Assembly: GCA_965601455.1 (NCBI GenBank) | Contig: OZ271831.1 | Span: 4,588,001 to 4,652,000 of the forward strand | Direction of reading: 5' to 3' | DNA: 64,000 bases | DNA from: JANQEU01 sp965601455 | GTDB lineage: Bacteria > Bacteroidota > Bacteroidia > Cytophagales > Cyclobacteriaceae | Shown: one piece after another, positions 8,439-18,800 of the stretch | How positions within the stretch are numbered: the stretch's first letter is position 1 | How the letters are laid out: the number at the start of each line of letters is the position of its first letter | Notes under the pieces: model-generated | What the model saw: only the letters and a program-made list of their open reading frames with translations | Databases searched by the model: none | What the model was told of the DNA's origin: nothing | Translations under genes and position numbers: made by a program

Positions 8439-10346
8439 TTATGCCAATTCCGGCACGAGAATCTTTTTCACAGTCTCTACAATTGCCTTTGTATCGAAAC
8501 CGCATTCGCTATGTAGCTCTTCTTGGGTCCCATGCTCAATGATGGAATCGGGTATTCCTAATCGCCTTACCTGTGCGGTGTAATCGTGATCAGTCATGAA
8601 TTCTACAATCGCTGAACCAAAACCTCCCATAAGACAGCCGTCCTCCACGGTAATAATTCTAGAATGCTTTTCAAATACTTCATGTAATAGCTCTTCGTCA
8701 AGAGGTTTTACAAATCTCATATCATAGTGAGACACTGAAATTCCTTCACTTTGAAGTTGTTCACAAGCATTAACGGCGTAGTTTCCAATATGTCCAATGG
8801 TTACGATGGCAAGTTCCTCACCTTTTCGTATTCTCTGGCCTTTGCCTATTTCCATTTTCTCCAACGGAGTTCGCCATTCTGGCATAACACCCTTACCTCT
8901 TGGATATCGGATGGAAAACGGACCGTTGAACTTTGAGGCCGTATACATCATATTTCGGAGCTCGGACTCGTTCATTGGAGCTGCTACAACCAAATTGGGA
9001 ATTGCCCGCATATAGGCGATGTCATACGCTCCATGGTGAGTGGGACCATCGGCTCCTGCAAACCCCGCTCGATCTAGACAAAAAGTGACAGGCAGATTCT
9101 GAATGCAAACATCATGAATTACCTGGTCATAGGCTCTTTGCATGAATGTACTATATACGTTACAAAAAGGATGTGACCCCTGTGTTGCCATTCCCGCAGA
9201 GAAGGTAACTGCATGTTGTTCAGCAATTCCAACATCGAATGCTCGATCTGGCATCGCTTTCATCATGATATTCATGGATGATCCCGAAGGCATCGCTGGA
9301 GTAATTCCTACAATTCTTTCATCTTTCTCCGCTAACTCTACCAATGTATGCCCGAAAACATCCTGATATTTTGGTGGCTCCTTTTTAACAGGAGTCTTCT
9401 TATGAATTTGTCCGGTTAATTTATCGAAGGTTCCAGGGGCGTGCCATTTCGTTTGGTTTTCTTCAGCTACTTTGTAGCCTTTTCCCTTCACAGTGAGTGT
9501 ATGAAGAATTTTTGGTCCAGGTATATCACGTAGATCGCGTAGGATACTCACCATATGGTTTACGTCATGTCCATCAACAGGTCCGAAATATCTTAAATTT
9601 AAAGATTCAAACAGGTTACTCTGCTTGAGAACCATAGACTTCAATGTTGATTCAATATTTGCCACTATTTCCCGGGCATCAGGTCCGAATTTGCTGATTT
9701 TACCCAGAACTTTCCACACTTCGTCTCTAAACCTGTTGTAAGTGTGCGACGTAGTGATATCCGTTAGATAGTCCCGAAGAGCCCCAACATTTGGGTCAAT
9801 CGACATGCAATTGTCATTGAGAATAATTAACAAGTTGGAGTGAGAAACACCAGCATGATTCATGGCTTCGAAAGCCATCCCTCCGGTCATAGCACCATCA
9901 CCAATAACTGCGATGTTATGATTATCAATTCCTTGAATATGGTTGGAGGTTGCCATGCCGAGTGCAGCAGATATCGAGGTTGAAGAGTGTCCTACCCCAA
10001 ATGCATCATAGTCACTTTCCTTTCGTTTAGGGAAACCAGAAATACCTCCATATACCCTGTTAGTCTTGAAATTATCTCTTCTTCCGGTTAGAATTTTATG
10101 GCCATACGCTTGGTGTCCTACATCCCAGACCAACTGGTCTTTGGGTGTATTAAAAACGTAATGGAGGGCTACTGTTAGCTCAACCACCCCAAGACTTGCT
10201 CCGAAATGTCCTCCATAAACAGAGACGTTATCAATGATGAAATCTCTTAGCTCCTCACAAACTTGTGCTAGCTGAGTTTCATTCAACTTCTTAAGATCGT
10301 CTGGAGAGTTGATCTCCGCTAGAAGCTTACCCGGCTTAATTTCCAT
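8439..10346 (-). CDS. dxs: 1-deoxy-D-xylulose-5-phosphate synthase
   Basis: This 635-aa thiamin-diphosphate enzyme condenses pyruvate and glyceraldehyde 3-phosphate in the first step of the MEP isoprenoid pathway. Visible motifs are GHQAYGHKILTGRR near residue 75, the TPP/Mg motif GDGAMTGG near 148, and DVGIAEQHAVTFSAG in the pyrimidine domain with its catalytic Glu. The length is normal. The transglycosylase gene follows 44 bases downstream on the same strand. A TAnnTTTG box (TAAATTTG on the minus strand, 10421-10428) is a possible promoter. Confidence 0.96.
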   Translation of the reverse strand: MEIKPGKLLAEINSPDDLKKLNETQLAQVCEELRDFIIDNVSVYGGHFGASLGVVELTVALHYVFNTPKDQLVWDVGHQAYGHKILTGRRDNFKTNRVYGGISGFPKRKESDYDAFGVGHSSTSISAALGMATSNHIQGIDNHNIAVIGDGAMTGGMAFEAMNHAGVSHSNLLIILNDNCMSIDPNVGALRDYLTDITTSHTYNRFRDEVWKVLGKISKFGPDAREIVANIESTLKSMVLKQSNLFESLNLRYFGPVDGHDVNHMVSILRDLRDIPGPKILHTLTVKGKGYKVAEENQTKWHAPGTFDKLTGQIHKKTPVKKEPPKYQDVFGHTLVELAEKDERIVGITPAMPSGSSMNIMMKAMPDRAFDVGIAEQHAVTFSAGMATQGSHPFCNVYSTFMQRAYDQVIHDVCIQNLPVTFCLDRAGFAGADGPTHHGAYDIAYMRAIPNLVVAAPMNESELRNMMYTASKFNGPFSIRYPRGKGVMPEWRTPLEKMEIGKGQRIRKGEELAIVTIGHIGNYAVNACEQLQSEGISVSHYDMRFVKPLDEELLHEVFEKHSRIITVEDGCLMGGFGSAIVEFMTDHDYTAQVRRLGIPDSIIEHGTQEELHSECGFDTKAIVETVKKILVPELA

Positions 10347-10479
10347 AATTCTATACTGTCAAACGCAAAGTATTTTACTATTTTCTGTTGGTTGGCTCTT
10401 TACGTCTTGGAATAATCGTGCAAATTTAAGGCAATTTACAAACCTGATACATCCAACACGCTAATTAGTCTAAAGGTTC

Positions 10480-11247
10480 TTGGTGGACGAGAAAGAAAAA
10501 TATGAGATTAAGCTTCCTTTGTTCGAAGGCCCCTTCGATCTCTTACTATTCTTCATAGAACGTGATGAGTTAGATATTTATGATATTCCAATATCCAAAA
10601 TCACAGATGACTTTCTCGATTACATCAATCAGATGGAAAAGCTTAATGTAGAATTGGCCAGTGAATTTATTCTTGTAGCAGCTACGTTGATGAGAATTAA
10701 GGCCAAAATGCTACTCCCAAGACCAGTGGTCGATGAGGAAGGCAATGAAATCGATCCCAGAGAAGAGTTGGTCAAACATTTACTGGAATACAAAAAGTAC
10801 AAGTCGGTGATAGACCAGCTATCTAAACTGGAGTTTGACCGGATGAATCGCGAGAAAAGAGGTAATCTTTTTGACGAGATCAAGATGTTGTCGAAAGACA
10901 TTGATGTGGAAGCTGAGTTACAGGACCTGGATCTGTACAAAATGATGAAGGTCTTTCAAAGGGTACTTAACCGCTACGAAGAAAACCAGCGTAAGCCACG
11001 GCATCAGGTGGTTCAATACCCTTACACAATTCAAGGTCAGAAAGACCATTTGATCCAGCGCATATATAAATCGCCGGATCAAAGAGTCTCTTTTACCACC
11101 CTCGTGGAAGAAAGACCAGAGAAAATTCTGGTGATATTCAACTTTCTCGCCATTCTGGAGTTACTCCAGTTACGCAGAATCAATTTGATTCTGGGGGAGG
11201 GATTTAATAATTTCTGGATTGAGCCACGTCAGGGTGGCTCAGACTAA
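10480..11247 (+). CDS. scpA: Segregation and condensation protein A
   Basis: This 255-aa kleisin-like subunit links SMC heads with ScpB in chromosome condensation. The N-terminus carries the typical FEGPFDLLLFFIERDELDIYDIPI block and the C-terminus a winged-helix end. There is no ATG: the frame opens with TTG (10480) directly followed by GTG (10483), just after an AAAGG purine stretch, so initiation is at one of these codons. The 3' end overlaps the convergent ndk gene by 9 bases. Confidence 0.93.
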   Translation: MVDEKEKYEIKLPLFEGPFDLLLFFIERDELDIYDIPISKITDDFLDYINQMEKLNVELASEFILVAATLMRIKAKMLLPRPVVDEEGNEIDPREELVKHLLEYKKYKSVIDQLSKLEFDRMNREKRGNLFDEIKMLSKDIDVEAELQDLDLYKMMKVFQRVLNRYEENQRKPRHQVVQYPYTIQGQKDHLIQRIYKSPDQRVSFTTLVEERPEKILVIFNFLAILELLQLRRINLILGEGFNNFWIEPRQGGSD

Positions 11248-11661
11248 TTCAAATTGAGAGAAGAAAAATGATCCTTCTATCTGGGCATTTTCATCTGAAT
11301 CTGACCCATGAATCGCATTTGCTTCAATTGATTTTGCAAAAAGTTTCCTGATCGTTCCTTCATCAGCTTTTGCCGGATCTGTCGCACCAATGAGTTTTCG
11401 AAAATCTTCCACAGCATTGCTTTTTTCCAATATCATGGCAATAATGGGCCCAGATGACATATAATCAACTAAGTCTCCATAGAAGGGTCGCTCCTTGTGT
11501 ACTGCGTAAAAGGCACCTGCCTTTTCTTTGGATAGATGAGTCAACTTCATCGCTTTTACTGCGAAACCAGCTTCTTCAATCATTTTGATCATAGCACCCG
11601 AGTGTCCTCCACCAAAAGCATCGGGTTTAATCATTGTAAATGTCCTGTCTGTTCTTGACAT
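11239..11661 (-). CDS. ndk: Nucleoside diphosphate kinase
   Basis: This 140-aa enzyme transfers gamma phosphate between nucleoside tri- and diphosphates through the phosphohistidine His118 in NAIHGSDS. The N-terminal TFTMIKPDA and the full-length NDK domain are present. It is monocistronic on the minus strand, and its end overlaps scpA by 9 bases in a convergent arrangement. Confidence 0.97.
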   Translation of the reverse strand: MSRTDRTFTMIKPDAFGGGHSGAMIKMIEEAGFAVKAMKLTHLSKEKAGAFYAVHKERPFYGDLVDYMSSGPIIAMILEKSNAVEDFRKLIGATDPAKADEGTIRKLFAKSIEANAIHGSDSDENAQIEGSFFFSQFELV

Positions 11662-11796
11662 GTCTTTATTTTCTCTAGAGTTAAAACGGCTGCAAAATTA
11701 ATATTTTACCCATTAGAGATAAGGAATTAAACCGATTTTGTAGTTTATCTATTTATTTCCAGTTTTGCGGTTCCTTAACGCCGAATAGGCGGAAAA

Positions 11797-12816
11797 ATGA
11801 AATCCGTAAAAGAATTTCTTCCCCAGCTGCAATCCCCAAAAAAGGTTGTTATTACAACGCATCCAAATCCGGATGCTGATGCTTTGGGTTCCTCTTTGGG
11901 TCTATACCATTTTCTCGTAAAACAAGGACATAGCGTAACGGTAATTACACCTACGGATTATCCTGACTTCCTTAACTGGATGCCGGAAAATGAAAAAGTC
12001 ATTACCTATTCCGAGGATAGTGCAAATCTGGTCTCAGAACTGGTAAGCACCGCTGATATTCTCTTTTGCCTTGACTTCAGCAATCTCTCAAGACTCAGGG
12101 GCATGGAAGAGGATGTTCGTGAAACGAAAGCAATTAAAGTCCTTATTGACCATCATAGGGATCCGGAGCAATTTGCTGACTTTCAACTTTGGAGTACGGA
12201 AGCCGCGGCTACTGCAGAATTGATCTACGACTTCATTTGTTTAAATGGTTCGAGAGATGAAATCGATAAGAACATAGCCAATTGCTTGTATGCGGGTATT
12301 CTTACCGACACGGGATCCTTTAAGCATCCATCAACCACATCGAAAGTACACAAAATTGTTGCAGAGCTTATCGAACTCGGGGCAGATGTGAATGGTGTTA
12401 ACCGGGCGATATATGACACAAACTCTCTGGACCGTTTAAGGTTCATCGGATACGCCTTACTTAAAAAATTGATAGTTCGTTCGGAGTTGGACATTGCCTA
12501 TTTCGTTATAGATCAGGAGGATAGTAAGAGATTCAGTCTGAAAAGCGGCGATACGGAAGGGTTGGTGAATTATGCGCTTAGTATAAAAGGAATCATTATG
12601 GCGACAATCATCATCGAAAAAGAAGATGAAGTCAAGTTATCCTTTCGATCGATTGATGACTATGCTGTAAATTTGTTAGCAAGTGATCACTTTGAGGGCG
12701 GAGGGCACAAGAATGCATCGGGAGGAGTATCCAGACTAAGTTTAGAGAAAACAGTAGAAAAATTCGAGAGCATCCTTCCCGAGTTTAAAAGAAAATATTA
12801 CAAAAAACAGCAATGA
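11797..12816 (+). CDS. DHH/DHHA1 phosphoesterase, NrnA-like
   Basis: This 339-aa protein has an N-terminal DHH domain (HPNPDADALGSSLG near residue 22, IDHHRDP near 115) and a C-terminal DHHA1 domain (GGGHKNASGG near 305). This is the architecture of NrnA, which degrades nano-RNA oligonucleotides and dephosphorylates pAp; the same fold in other proteins hydrolyses cyclic dinucleotides. Its stop overlaps the next gene's start (ATGA), opening a five-gene run with two FKBP lipoproteins, RdgB and uridine kinase. Confidence 0.9.
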   Translation: MKSVKEFLPQLQSPKKVVITTHPNPDADALGSSLGLYHFLVKQGHSVTVITPTDYPDFLNWMPENEKVITYSEDSANLVSELVSTADILFCLDFSNLSRLRGMEEDVRETKAIKVLIDHHRDPEQFADFQLWSTEAAATAELIYDFICLNGSRDEIDKNIANCLYAGILTDTGSFKHPSTTSKVHKIVAELIELGADVNGVNRAIYDTNSLDRLRFIGYALLKKLIVRSELDIAYFVIDQEDSKRFSLKSGDTEGLVNYALSIKGIIMATIIIEKEDEVKLSFRSIDDYAVNLLASDHFEGGGHKNASGGVSRLSLEKTVEKFESILPEFKRKYYKKQQ

Positions 12817-13643
12817 GAAACTTCATGATTTTATTAGTTGGCACGCTATTCATATCGTGTTCCAACCAAAATTCACCATATGACATCACCTATTTTGAAG
12901 AGGGTGACGAAAAACTTGAATACAACAACGTCTTATTGCTGTGGGCGCAATATGAGGTCAACGGTGAACAAATGTTCCCTACCTCACCAGATTATCCAAT
13001 GGCTATGCTTTATGATTCAGCTTCGGCGGAAGATAATGGTGATATACAGGGTGTTCTAAACCTCCTGAACGTTGGAGATAGTGTTACTTTCCAGGTTGCA
13101 GCTACCAACCTGTGGGAAAAAAGTTTCAGACAACCACTTCCTGATACCCTGGCTGAAACAGACGTTGTAAATGTTACCCTAAGCATCATTGATCAAATGG
13201 ATCAAGGTGAGTACCAAACTTATGCCAGGGAATTGGAAAGCAAGAGGAATGCATCATATTTTGAGGAAGAGAGCAGGATTCTGGCACAATATATCGACGA
13301 TAACAACTTGGAAGTCCAAACCACTGCGTCAGGATTAATGTACCAAATCCACGAAGAAGGAACTGGGCCGAAACCTGAAGTTAATCAGCTAGTGAATGTG
13401 AAATATCGAGGAACGACTCTTGATGGCAACGAATTTGATGCTGGAACGTATGAATTTCCACTAGGTCAAGGTGTTGTAATCGGTGGATGGGATGAAGGCA
13501 TTGCACTTCTAAATAAAGGAACGAAGGCAACAATCTACGTCCCTAGCAAATTAGGGTACGGTAGTCGTGGAGCAGGAAGAGATATTGCACCATACTCGTC
13601 ACTGATATTTGAGGTTGAATTATTAGATATAAAATCTGAATGA
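12813..13643 (+). CDS. FKBP-type peptidyl-prolyl isomerase lipoprotein
   Basis: This 276-aa protein begins with a lipoprotein signal ending LFISC (Cys16). The C-terminal 110 residues form a recognisable FKBP domain, with a VNVKYRGTTLDGNEFD strand, VIGGWDEGI, and a closing YSSLIFEVELLDI strand. The middle part is a less conserved domain that may be a degenerate FKBP copy. It should assist folding of exported proteins in the periplasm or at the outer membrane. It is coupled by 4-base overlaps to the genes on both sides. Confidence 0.88.
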   Translation: MRNFMILLVGTLFISCSNQNSPYDITYFEEGDEKLEYNNVLLLWAQYEVNGEQMFPTSPDYPMAMLYDSASAEDNGDIQGVLNLLNVGDSVTFQVAATNLWEKSFRQPLPDTLAETDVVNVTLSIIDQMDQGEYQTYARELESKRNASYFEEESRILAQYIDDNNLEVQTTASGLMYQIHEEGTGPKPEVNQLVNVKYRGTTLDGNEFDAGTYEFPLGQGVVIGGWDEGIALLNKGTKATIYVPSKLGYGSRGAGRDIAPYSSLIFEVELLDIKSE

Positions 13644-14233
13644 TTAAGAGTCTTAAGTACGTTGTCATTTTATCCGGATTTATGTTCGCGTGTGGGGATG
13701 TCGAGCTAAATGAAACAATTACACTCGCTGAAAAGCGATTAGAGGATATTGAATCAATTGAGGCTTATATCATGGAAAATAACCTGGGTGTTCCCGATAC
13801 GACGCCATCTGGAGGTCGATACATCATTTTAGATGAAGGGGATGGCGACTCTATGGAATTTGGTGATATTGTTGGATTCGATTATATCGGCTACACGCTG
13901 ACCGGTCGTGTGTTCGATACGTCTTTACCTGAAGTTGCTGACACAGCCTTTTCAAGGACTTTCGATTTCCTACTCAAACCTCAGTTCTTCAATTTTACTC
14001 CTTCAGGATGGACCCTGCAAAGTGAACTTCAGGTTACCAATCAGTTTATGGATGGAAATGTTGAAGGAACAGCACTGTCAGAAGCCATCACTACTTCCTT
14101 CCAAAAAATGAAGCTCGGAGGAAAATTGGTCGTGTTTTTACCCTCTGATCAGGCATTTGAAGGTGAACAGAGTATATTTTTCCCTGCATTCTCCGTAATT
14201 GTCTACGATATCTTCCCGGTACAAAAGCTTTAG
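13640..14233 (+). CDS. FKBP-like lipoprotein, divergent
   Basis: This 197-aa protein has a lipoprotein signal ending MFAC (Cys18). It resembles its upstream neighbour in layout, with a helical N-terminal part and a beta domain starting GGRYIILDEG, but the isomerase-site motifs are weak. The end reads FPAFSVIVYDIF where active FKBPs have a conserved IPPNS-type strand, so it may be a non-catalytic relative. It is fused tightly to rdgB with no spacer, the stop being followed directly by ATG. Confidence 0.75.
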   Translation: MIKSLKYVVILSGFMFACGDVELNETITLAEKRLEDIESIEAYIMENNLGVPDTTPSGGRYIILDEGDGDSMEFGDIVGFDYIGYTLTGRVFDTSLPEVADTAFSRTFDFLLKPQFFNFTPSGWTLQSELQVTNQFMDGNVEGTALSEAITTSFQKMKLGGKLVVFLPSDQAFEGEQSIFFPAFSVIVYDIFPVQKL

Positions 14234-14812
14234 ATGGATCTTGTTTTTGCTTCTCACAATGACAATAAGCTAAAGGAAATCGAGGCCTTACTGCCAAATG
14301 GTTATGGTCTTCGTAATTTAAATGGCCTGGGTTACTCTAAAGAAATCGATGAAACGGCGGATACCATTGAAGGAAATGCACGCTTAAAAGCCCATACCAT
14401 ATTTGAGGAGTTCGATATCCCTTGTTTTGCAGATGATACTGGTCTTGAAGTAAAGTCACTTGGAGGAGAACCAGGGGTATACTCAGCTAGATATGCTGGC
14501 AAACAGAAGAGCTCAGATGATAATATGAACCTTCTTCTTGAACGACTAGCTTCTAAAACCGATCGGACTGCACAATTCAAAACAGTGATTAGTTATTTCG
14601 ACCCATCTGGCAATGAAACGCAGTTTATTGGTACTGTAAAAGGTAAGATCTTGAAAGAAAGAAAAGGCGACGGTGGTTTTGGATACGATCCGATTTTTCT
14701 GCCTGATGGGTTTTCTAAGAGCTTTGCAGAAATGGATTTGGAACAAAAAAATCTAATCTCCCATCGAGCACTGGCTTTCAAAAAATTTATAGAATTTCTT
14801 AACAATCAATAG
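14234..14812 (+). CDS. rdgB: Non-canonical purine NTP pyrophosphatase (RdgB/HAM1)
   Basis: This 192-aa house-cleaning enzyme hydrolyses dITP, XTP and ITP to monophosphates. It has the N-terminal ASHNDNKLKEI, the substrate motif CFADDTGLEV near residue 65, the GGFGYDPIF loop, and the C-terminal SHRALAFKK. The length is typical. It sits directly after the FKBP-like gene and one base before the uridine kinase start. Confidence 0.95.
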   Translation: MDLVFASHNDNKLKEIEALLPNGYGLRNLNGLGYSKEIDETADTIEGNARLKAHTIFEEFDIPCFADDTGLEVKSLGGEPGVYSARYAGKQKSSDDNMNLLLERLASKTDRTAQFKTVISYFDPSGNETQFIGTVKGKILKERKGDGGFGYDPIFLPDGFSKSFAEMDLEQKNLISHRALAFKKFIEFLNNQ

Positions 14813-14813
14813 C

Positions 14814-15437
14814 GTGTCTCAGAACTGTTATCTTATCGGAGTGACCGGAGGGAGTGGTTCAGGTAAAACACATTTTCTTAAAAAGATGATGGATGCATTG
14901 CCAACTGAGTCCATCAGTTTGTTTTCAATGGATAACTATTACAAACCAATTGAGGAACAGCTGAAAGATAGTAATGGCATTGAGAATTTCGATCTACCTA
15001 CCTCCATCGACCGCGAAAGATTTCACCGTGATCTTATTTCACTTGTAAATGGCAACGATCTAATTCTTGAGGAATACAACTTCAACTATCTTGATCGGGA
15101 GAGGCGCAAAATCAAAATTAAGACCGCTCCTTTGATCATTGTAGAAGGCCTTTTCACTATGTATTTTGAAGAGGTTAGAGATCTCCTGAATTTGAAAGTA
15201 TATGTTGAAACACCAGATTACCTTATGCTCAAAAGGCGCATTTTCAGGGACGCAAAGGAGAGAGGTTACGATCTGGATGATGTTTTATATCGATTTGAAC
15301 ATCATGTGACACCTGCCTTTAAGCAATTCGTTCTTCCATCAAAAGAGTCGGCAGACCTCATCATTCCTAATCATAGGGACTTTGATATTGCGCTTGGGGT
15401 AATCGTCAATCATATCCGTCAGGTGACCGGAATTTAA
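14814..15437 (+). CDS. udk: Uridine kinase
   Basis: This 207-aa P-loop kinase phosphorylates uridine and cytidine in pyrimidine salvage. The Walker A motif GGSGSGKT is near residue 11, the substrate-contacting MDNYYKP follows, and IVEGLF is near residue 100. The start is GTG (14814), one base after the rdgB stop; no ATG precedes the P-loop. Last gene of the run that begins with the DHH phosphoesterase. Confidence 0.93.
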   Translation: MSQNCYLIGVTGGSGSGKTHFLKKMMDALPTESISLFSMDNYYKPIEEQLKDSNGIENFDLPTSIDRERFHRDLISLVNGNDLILEEYNFNYLDRERRKIKIKTAPLIIVEGLFTMYFEEVRDLLNLKVYVETPDYLMLKRRIFRDAKERGYDLDDVLYRFEHHVTPAFKQFVLPSKESADLIIPNHRDFDIALGVIVNHIRQVTGI

Positions 15438-15482
15438 TTCGCAAAATTTCCTATTTTTGTGGCCCTTTTGGACAGAGAAGAG

Positions 15483-15821
15483 ATGAACACGAAGAAGTAT
15501 CTGGGATTTTTTTTGACGCTATGCCTGCTTTTGGTTTTTACCGTTCAGGGGTACACTTCTGGGATCGCAAGCGTCAATACCGAAAACTCCAATGAAGATG
15601 ATACGGAGGAGTCAGCCAATGGCGATGTAGGGTTTCAGCTTTCTGAGGCCACACCGGTCTCAATCCCTACATTCTTCGATGATGTTACTCATTTTGACGC
15701 TTACGTTCAAATAGTTCTACCTTCCAAAAAAGAGTTTGCCCCTTTCACATTACCTGTAAGTGGTAGATCAAAAGGCACCCTGATTCTGTTCAGCCGGATT
15801 ATATCCCCAAATGCGCCATAG
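15483..15821 (+). CDS. Small secreted or membrane-anchored protein of unknown function
   Basis: The chosen ATG at 15483 sits just after a GAGAAGAG purine run and gives 112 aa. It starts with a clear signal or anchor segment (residues 6-24), followed by an acidic low-complexity stretch rich in Asn, Glu and Asp, then a short Pro/Phe-containing tail. I recognise no domain. It lies between uridine kinase and secDF and could be transcribed with either. Confidence 0.6.
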   Translation: MNTKKYLGFFLTLCLLLVFTVQGYTSGIASVNTENSNEDDTEESANGDVGFQLSEATPVSIPTFFDDVTHFDAYVQIVLPSKKEFAPFTLPVSGRSKGTLILFSRIISPNAP

Positions 15822-15885
15822 TCGTAACTCGGCTTCCTCCTCGCTAACTGAACATTAATCAAAACATTTTATCAAAAATTCTATC

Positions 15886-18800
15886 ATGAAAAATAAAGGT
15901 TTCGTGGTCTTATTGACCATCGTTATTTCACTTCTCTGCATCTATTACCTCTCATTTACTTTCATTGCCCGAGGTATTCAGCAAGATGCCACTGTTGCTG
16001 CTACAGATGCTGACAACAACATAAATTTCACAGAACGTCAAAGGTATCTTGACAGCGTTTGGAACGAACCTGTTTACAACCTTTTTGGTCTGCAGTATAC
16101 GTATCAGGATATAAAGGAGACCGAGCTGAATCTTGGGCTGGACTTGCAAGGTGGAATGCATGTCACATTGGAAGTCTCACCTGTGGACATATTGAAAGGT
16201 ATAAGCGGAAACAATCAGGATGCTGATTTCCTGGCGGCATTACAAACTGCGAAGGAAAATGTAAGAGGAACACAGTTGAACTATGTGGATGAGTTCTACC
16301 GTGTATTCAAGGAAAGAGCTCCCGATAAATCAATGGCGTATATATTCTCCAATGCATCGAATAGAGGAAGAATCAGCTTGAGTTCCTCAGATGACGAGGT
16401 GCTGGCTATAATCAATGAGGAAGTAAACGGCGCCATCGACCGTTCATTCAATATACTCAGAACCAGAATCGACCGCTTTGGTACATCCAACCCTAATATT
16501 CAACGCCTACAGCAAACGGGGAGAATTCAGATCGAGTTACCGGGTGTTGACAATCCGGAAAGAGTAAGAAAATTGCTTCAGGGAGTTGCCAAACTTGAAT
16601 TTTGGGAAGTTCACGAAATAAATGAGATTTTCCCCACTCTGCAAGCAGTGAACGACCAGGCTTTCAAAGTTCTTGGAAATACATCCAACCAGCTAACTGG
16701 TAATGAACCAGTTTCTGAACAAACAACCAGTGAGTTATCAGATCTACTTACCGCAGATGAGGACTCCACTGTTGCAAGCGTTTCGGAAGATGGGACATTG
16801 GCAGATGAAAACCTCGACGATTCAATTGAGCAACTCGTGGATTCATTGACCACAGATGTGCCGCAAGTGTCCGATCTATTCGCATTAAATCGTTCGGCAT
16901 ATGGGTTAGTTTACGACCTTAAGGATACCTCAAAAATCAACCGCATTTTTCAACTAGATGGTGTTCAGAATCTGATCCCATCAGATGTGAAATTTTTATG
17001 GGCGGTAAAACCTGTTGAGACCGAAAGCATCACCGATGATTCTCAACTTCTGGAGCTATATGCTATTAAAGTTTCGAGAAATGGAAGAGCACCTCTGACA
17101 GGAGAAGTGATTGTCGATGCAAGACAAGATCTCGATGAGAGAGCTCGTCCAGCTGTTTCTATGCAAATGAATGCTCAAGGTGCAAAGACCTGGAGAAGAC
17201 TAACGGCAAGTAATATTCAAAGACGTATCGCAATTGTACTTGACAGTTACGTGTACTCTGCCCCTGTGGTTCAAGGCGAAATTCCCAATGGAAATTCCTC
17301 TATCTCTGGAAATTTCACCATCGAAGAAGCACAGGATTTAGCTAACATCTTAAAAGCTGGTGCGCTACCCGCGCCAACGACCATCGTTGAGGATGTGGTA
17401 ATCGGGCCAACCTTGGGACAGGTTGCAATTCAAAGCGGTATGAGATCCATCATTGCAGGATTGATTATTGTCCTTTTCTTCATGGTAATCTATTATGCTA
17501 AAGGAGGACTTATTGCTAACCTGGCGCTCTTTTTCAATGTCTTTTTTATTCTAGGTATCCTCGCGCAGTTGAGTGCATCATTAACACTTCCTGGTGTTGC
17601 AGGAATTGTACTCACAATCGGTATGTCGATAGACGCGAATGTCCTGATTTTCGAAAGAATAAAAGAAGAGTTACGAAACGGTGCGGGATTAAAGCAAGCC
17701 ATCTCATCCGGTTACAAGAAAGCTTACTGGTCAATTTTTGATGCGAATGCGACCACCCTTATTGTTGGTATCATTCTTTACACATTAGGGCAGGGACCTG
17801 TTAAAGGTTTTGCTATTACCCTAATGATCGGTATTATCTGTTCCTTCTTCAGTGCCGTTTTCATTACCCGTGTGGTGGTGGAGTTCTTTTCAAGAAAAGG
17901 TGATAGCGCCAAAGTTTCTTTCGCCAATGCCTTTTCTCGAAATGCCTTGACTGGTCTCAACCTGAACTTCGTAGATAGACGAAAGATGGCATACATTTTC
18001 AGCTCCATCTTTATTGGTGTGGGGATTGTAGCTCTCATAGCTAATGGTTTAACTCTTGGAGTTGATTTCCAGGGAGGAAGATCATATGTGGTCACTGTAA
18101 ATGAACCGGTAACCCCTTCACAAATGAGAACTGCACTTACGGGTACATTTGAGAATGCAGGAACGGAAGTGAAATCGTTCGGGGCTAATAATGTGGTTAA
18201 AATCACAACCAATTATCTTATTGATGACGAATCTGACGAGGCGGATAATGCCGTCAGAGATAAGCTTATAACAGGACTTGAGGCCTACCTTGGTCAGGAA
18301 TACACCGCCAACGATGCGGGTGTGGATGACACACACTTCACAATATCCAGTTCTTCGAAGGTAGGTGCAACCATTGCCGATGACATCAAGAACTCATCGT
18401 ACCAGTCGGGGATATTTGCGCTGGTCTGTATTTTCATATATATCGTTCTTCGTTTCCGAAAATGGCAGTTTGGTTTGGGTGCTATTATCGCCTTGTTCCA
18501 TGATACACTTTTTGTATTGTCGGCTTTTGCCATTGCCAATTTGTTGGGAATTAGCTTTGAAGTAGATCAGGTATTTGTGGCGGCAATTCTGACTATCATC
18601 GGTTATTCAATTAATGACACAGTTGTAGTCTTCGACAGAATTCGCGAAAACCTGGGTATAAAATCCGGATCAGAGCTCAAACCGGTATTTAACGAATCGT
18701 TGAATAATACGATCAGCAGAACCTTGATCACATCTGTAACCACTCTTATTGTGGTGTTGATCCTATTCATATTTGGAGGTGCGGTACTAAAAGGATTTAG

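Noticed and set aside
11221..11240. Inverted repeat GAGCCAC / GTGGCTC as a terminator
   Set aside because: It lies inside the coding end of scpA and neither strand has a T-run after it, so I did not call it.
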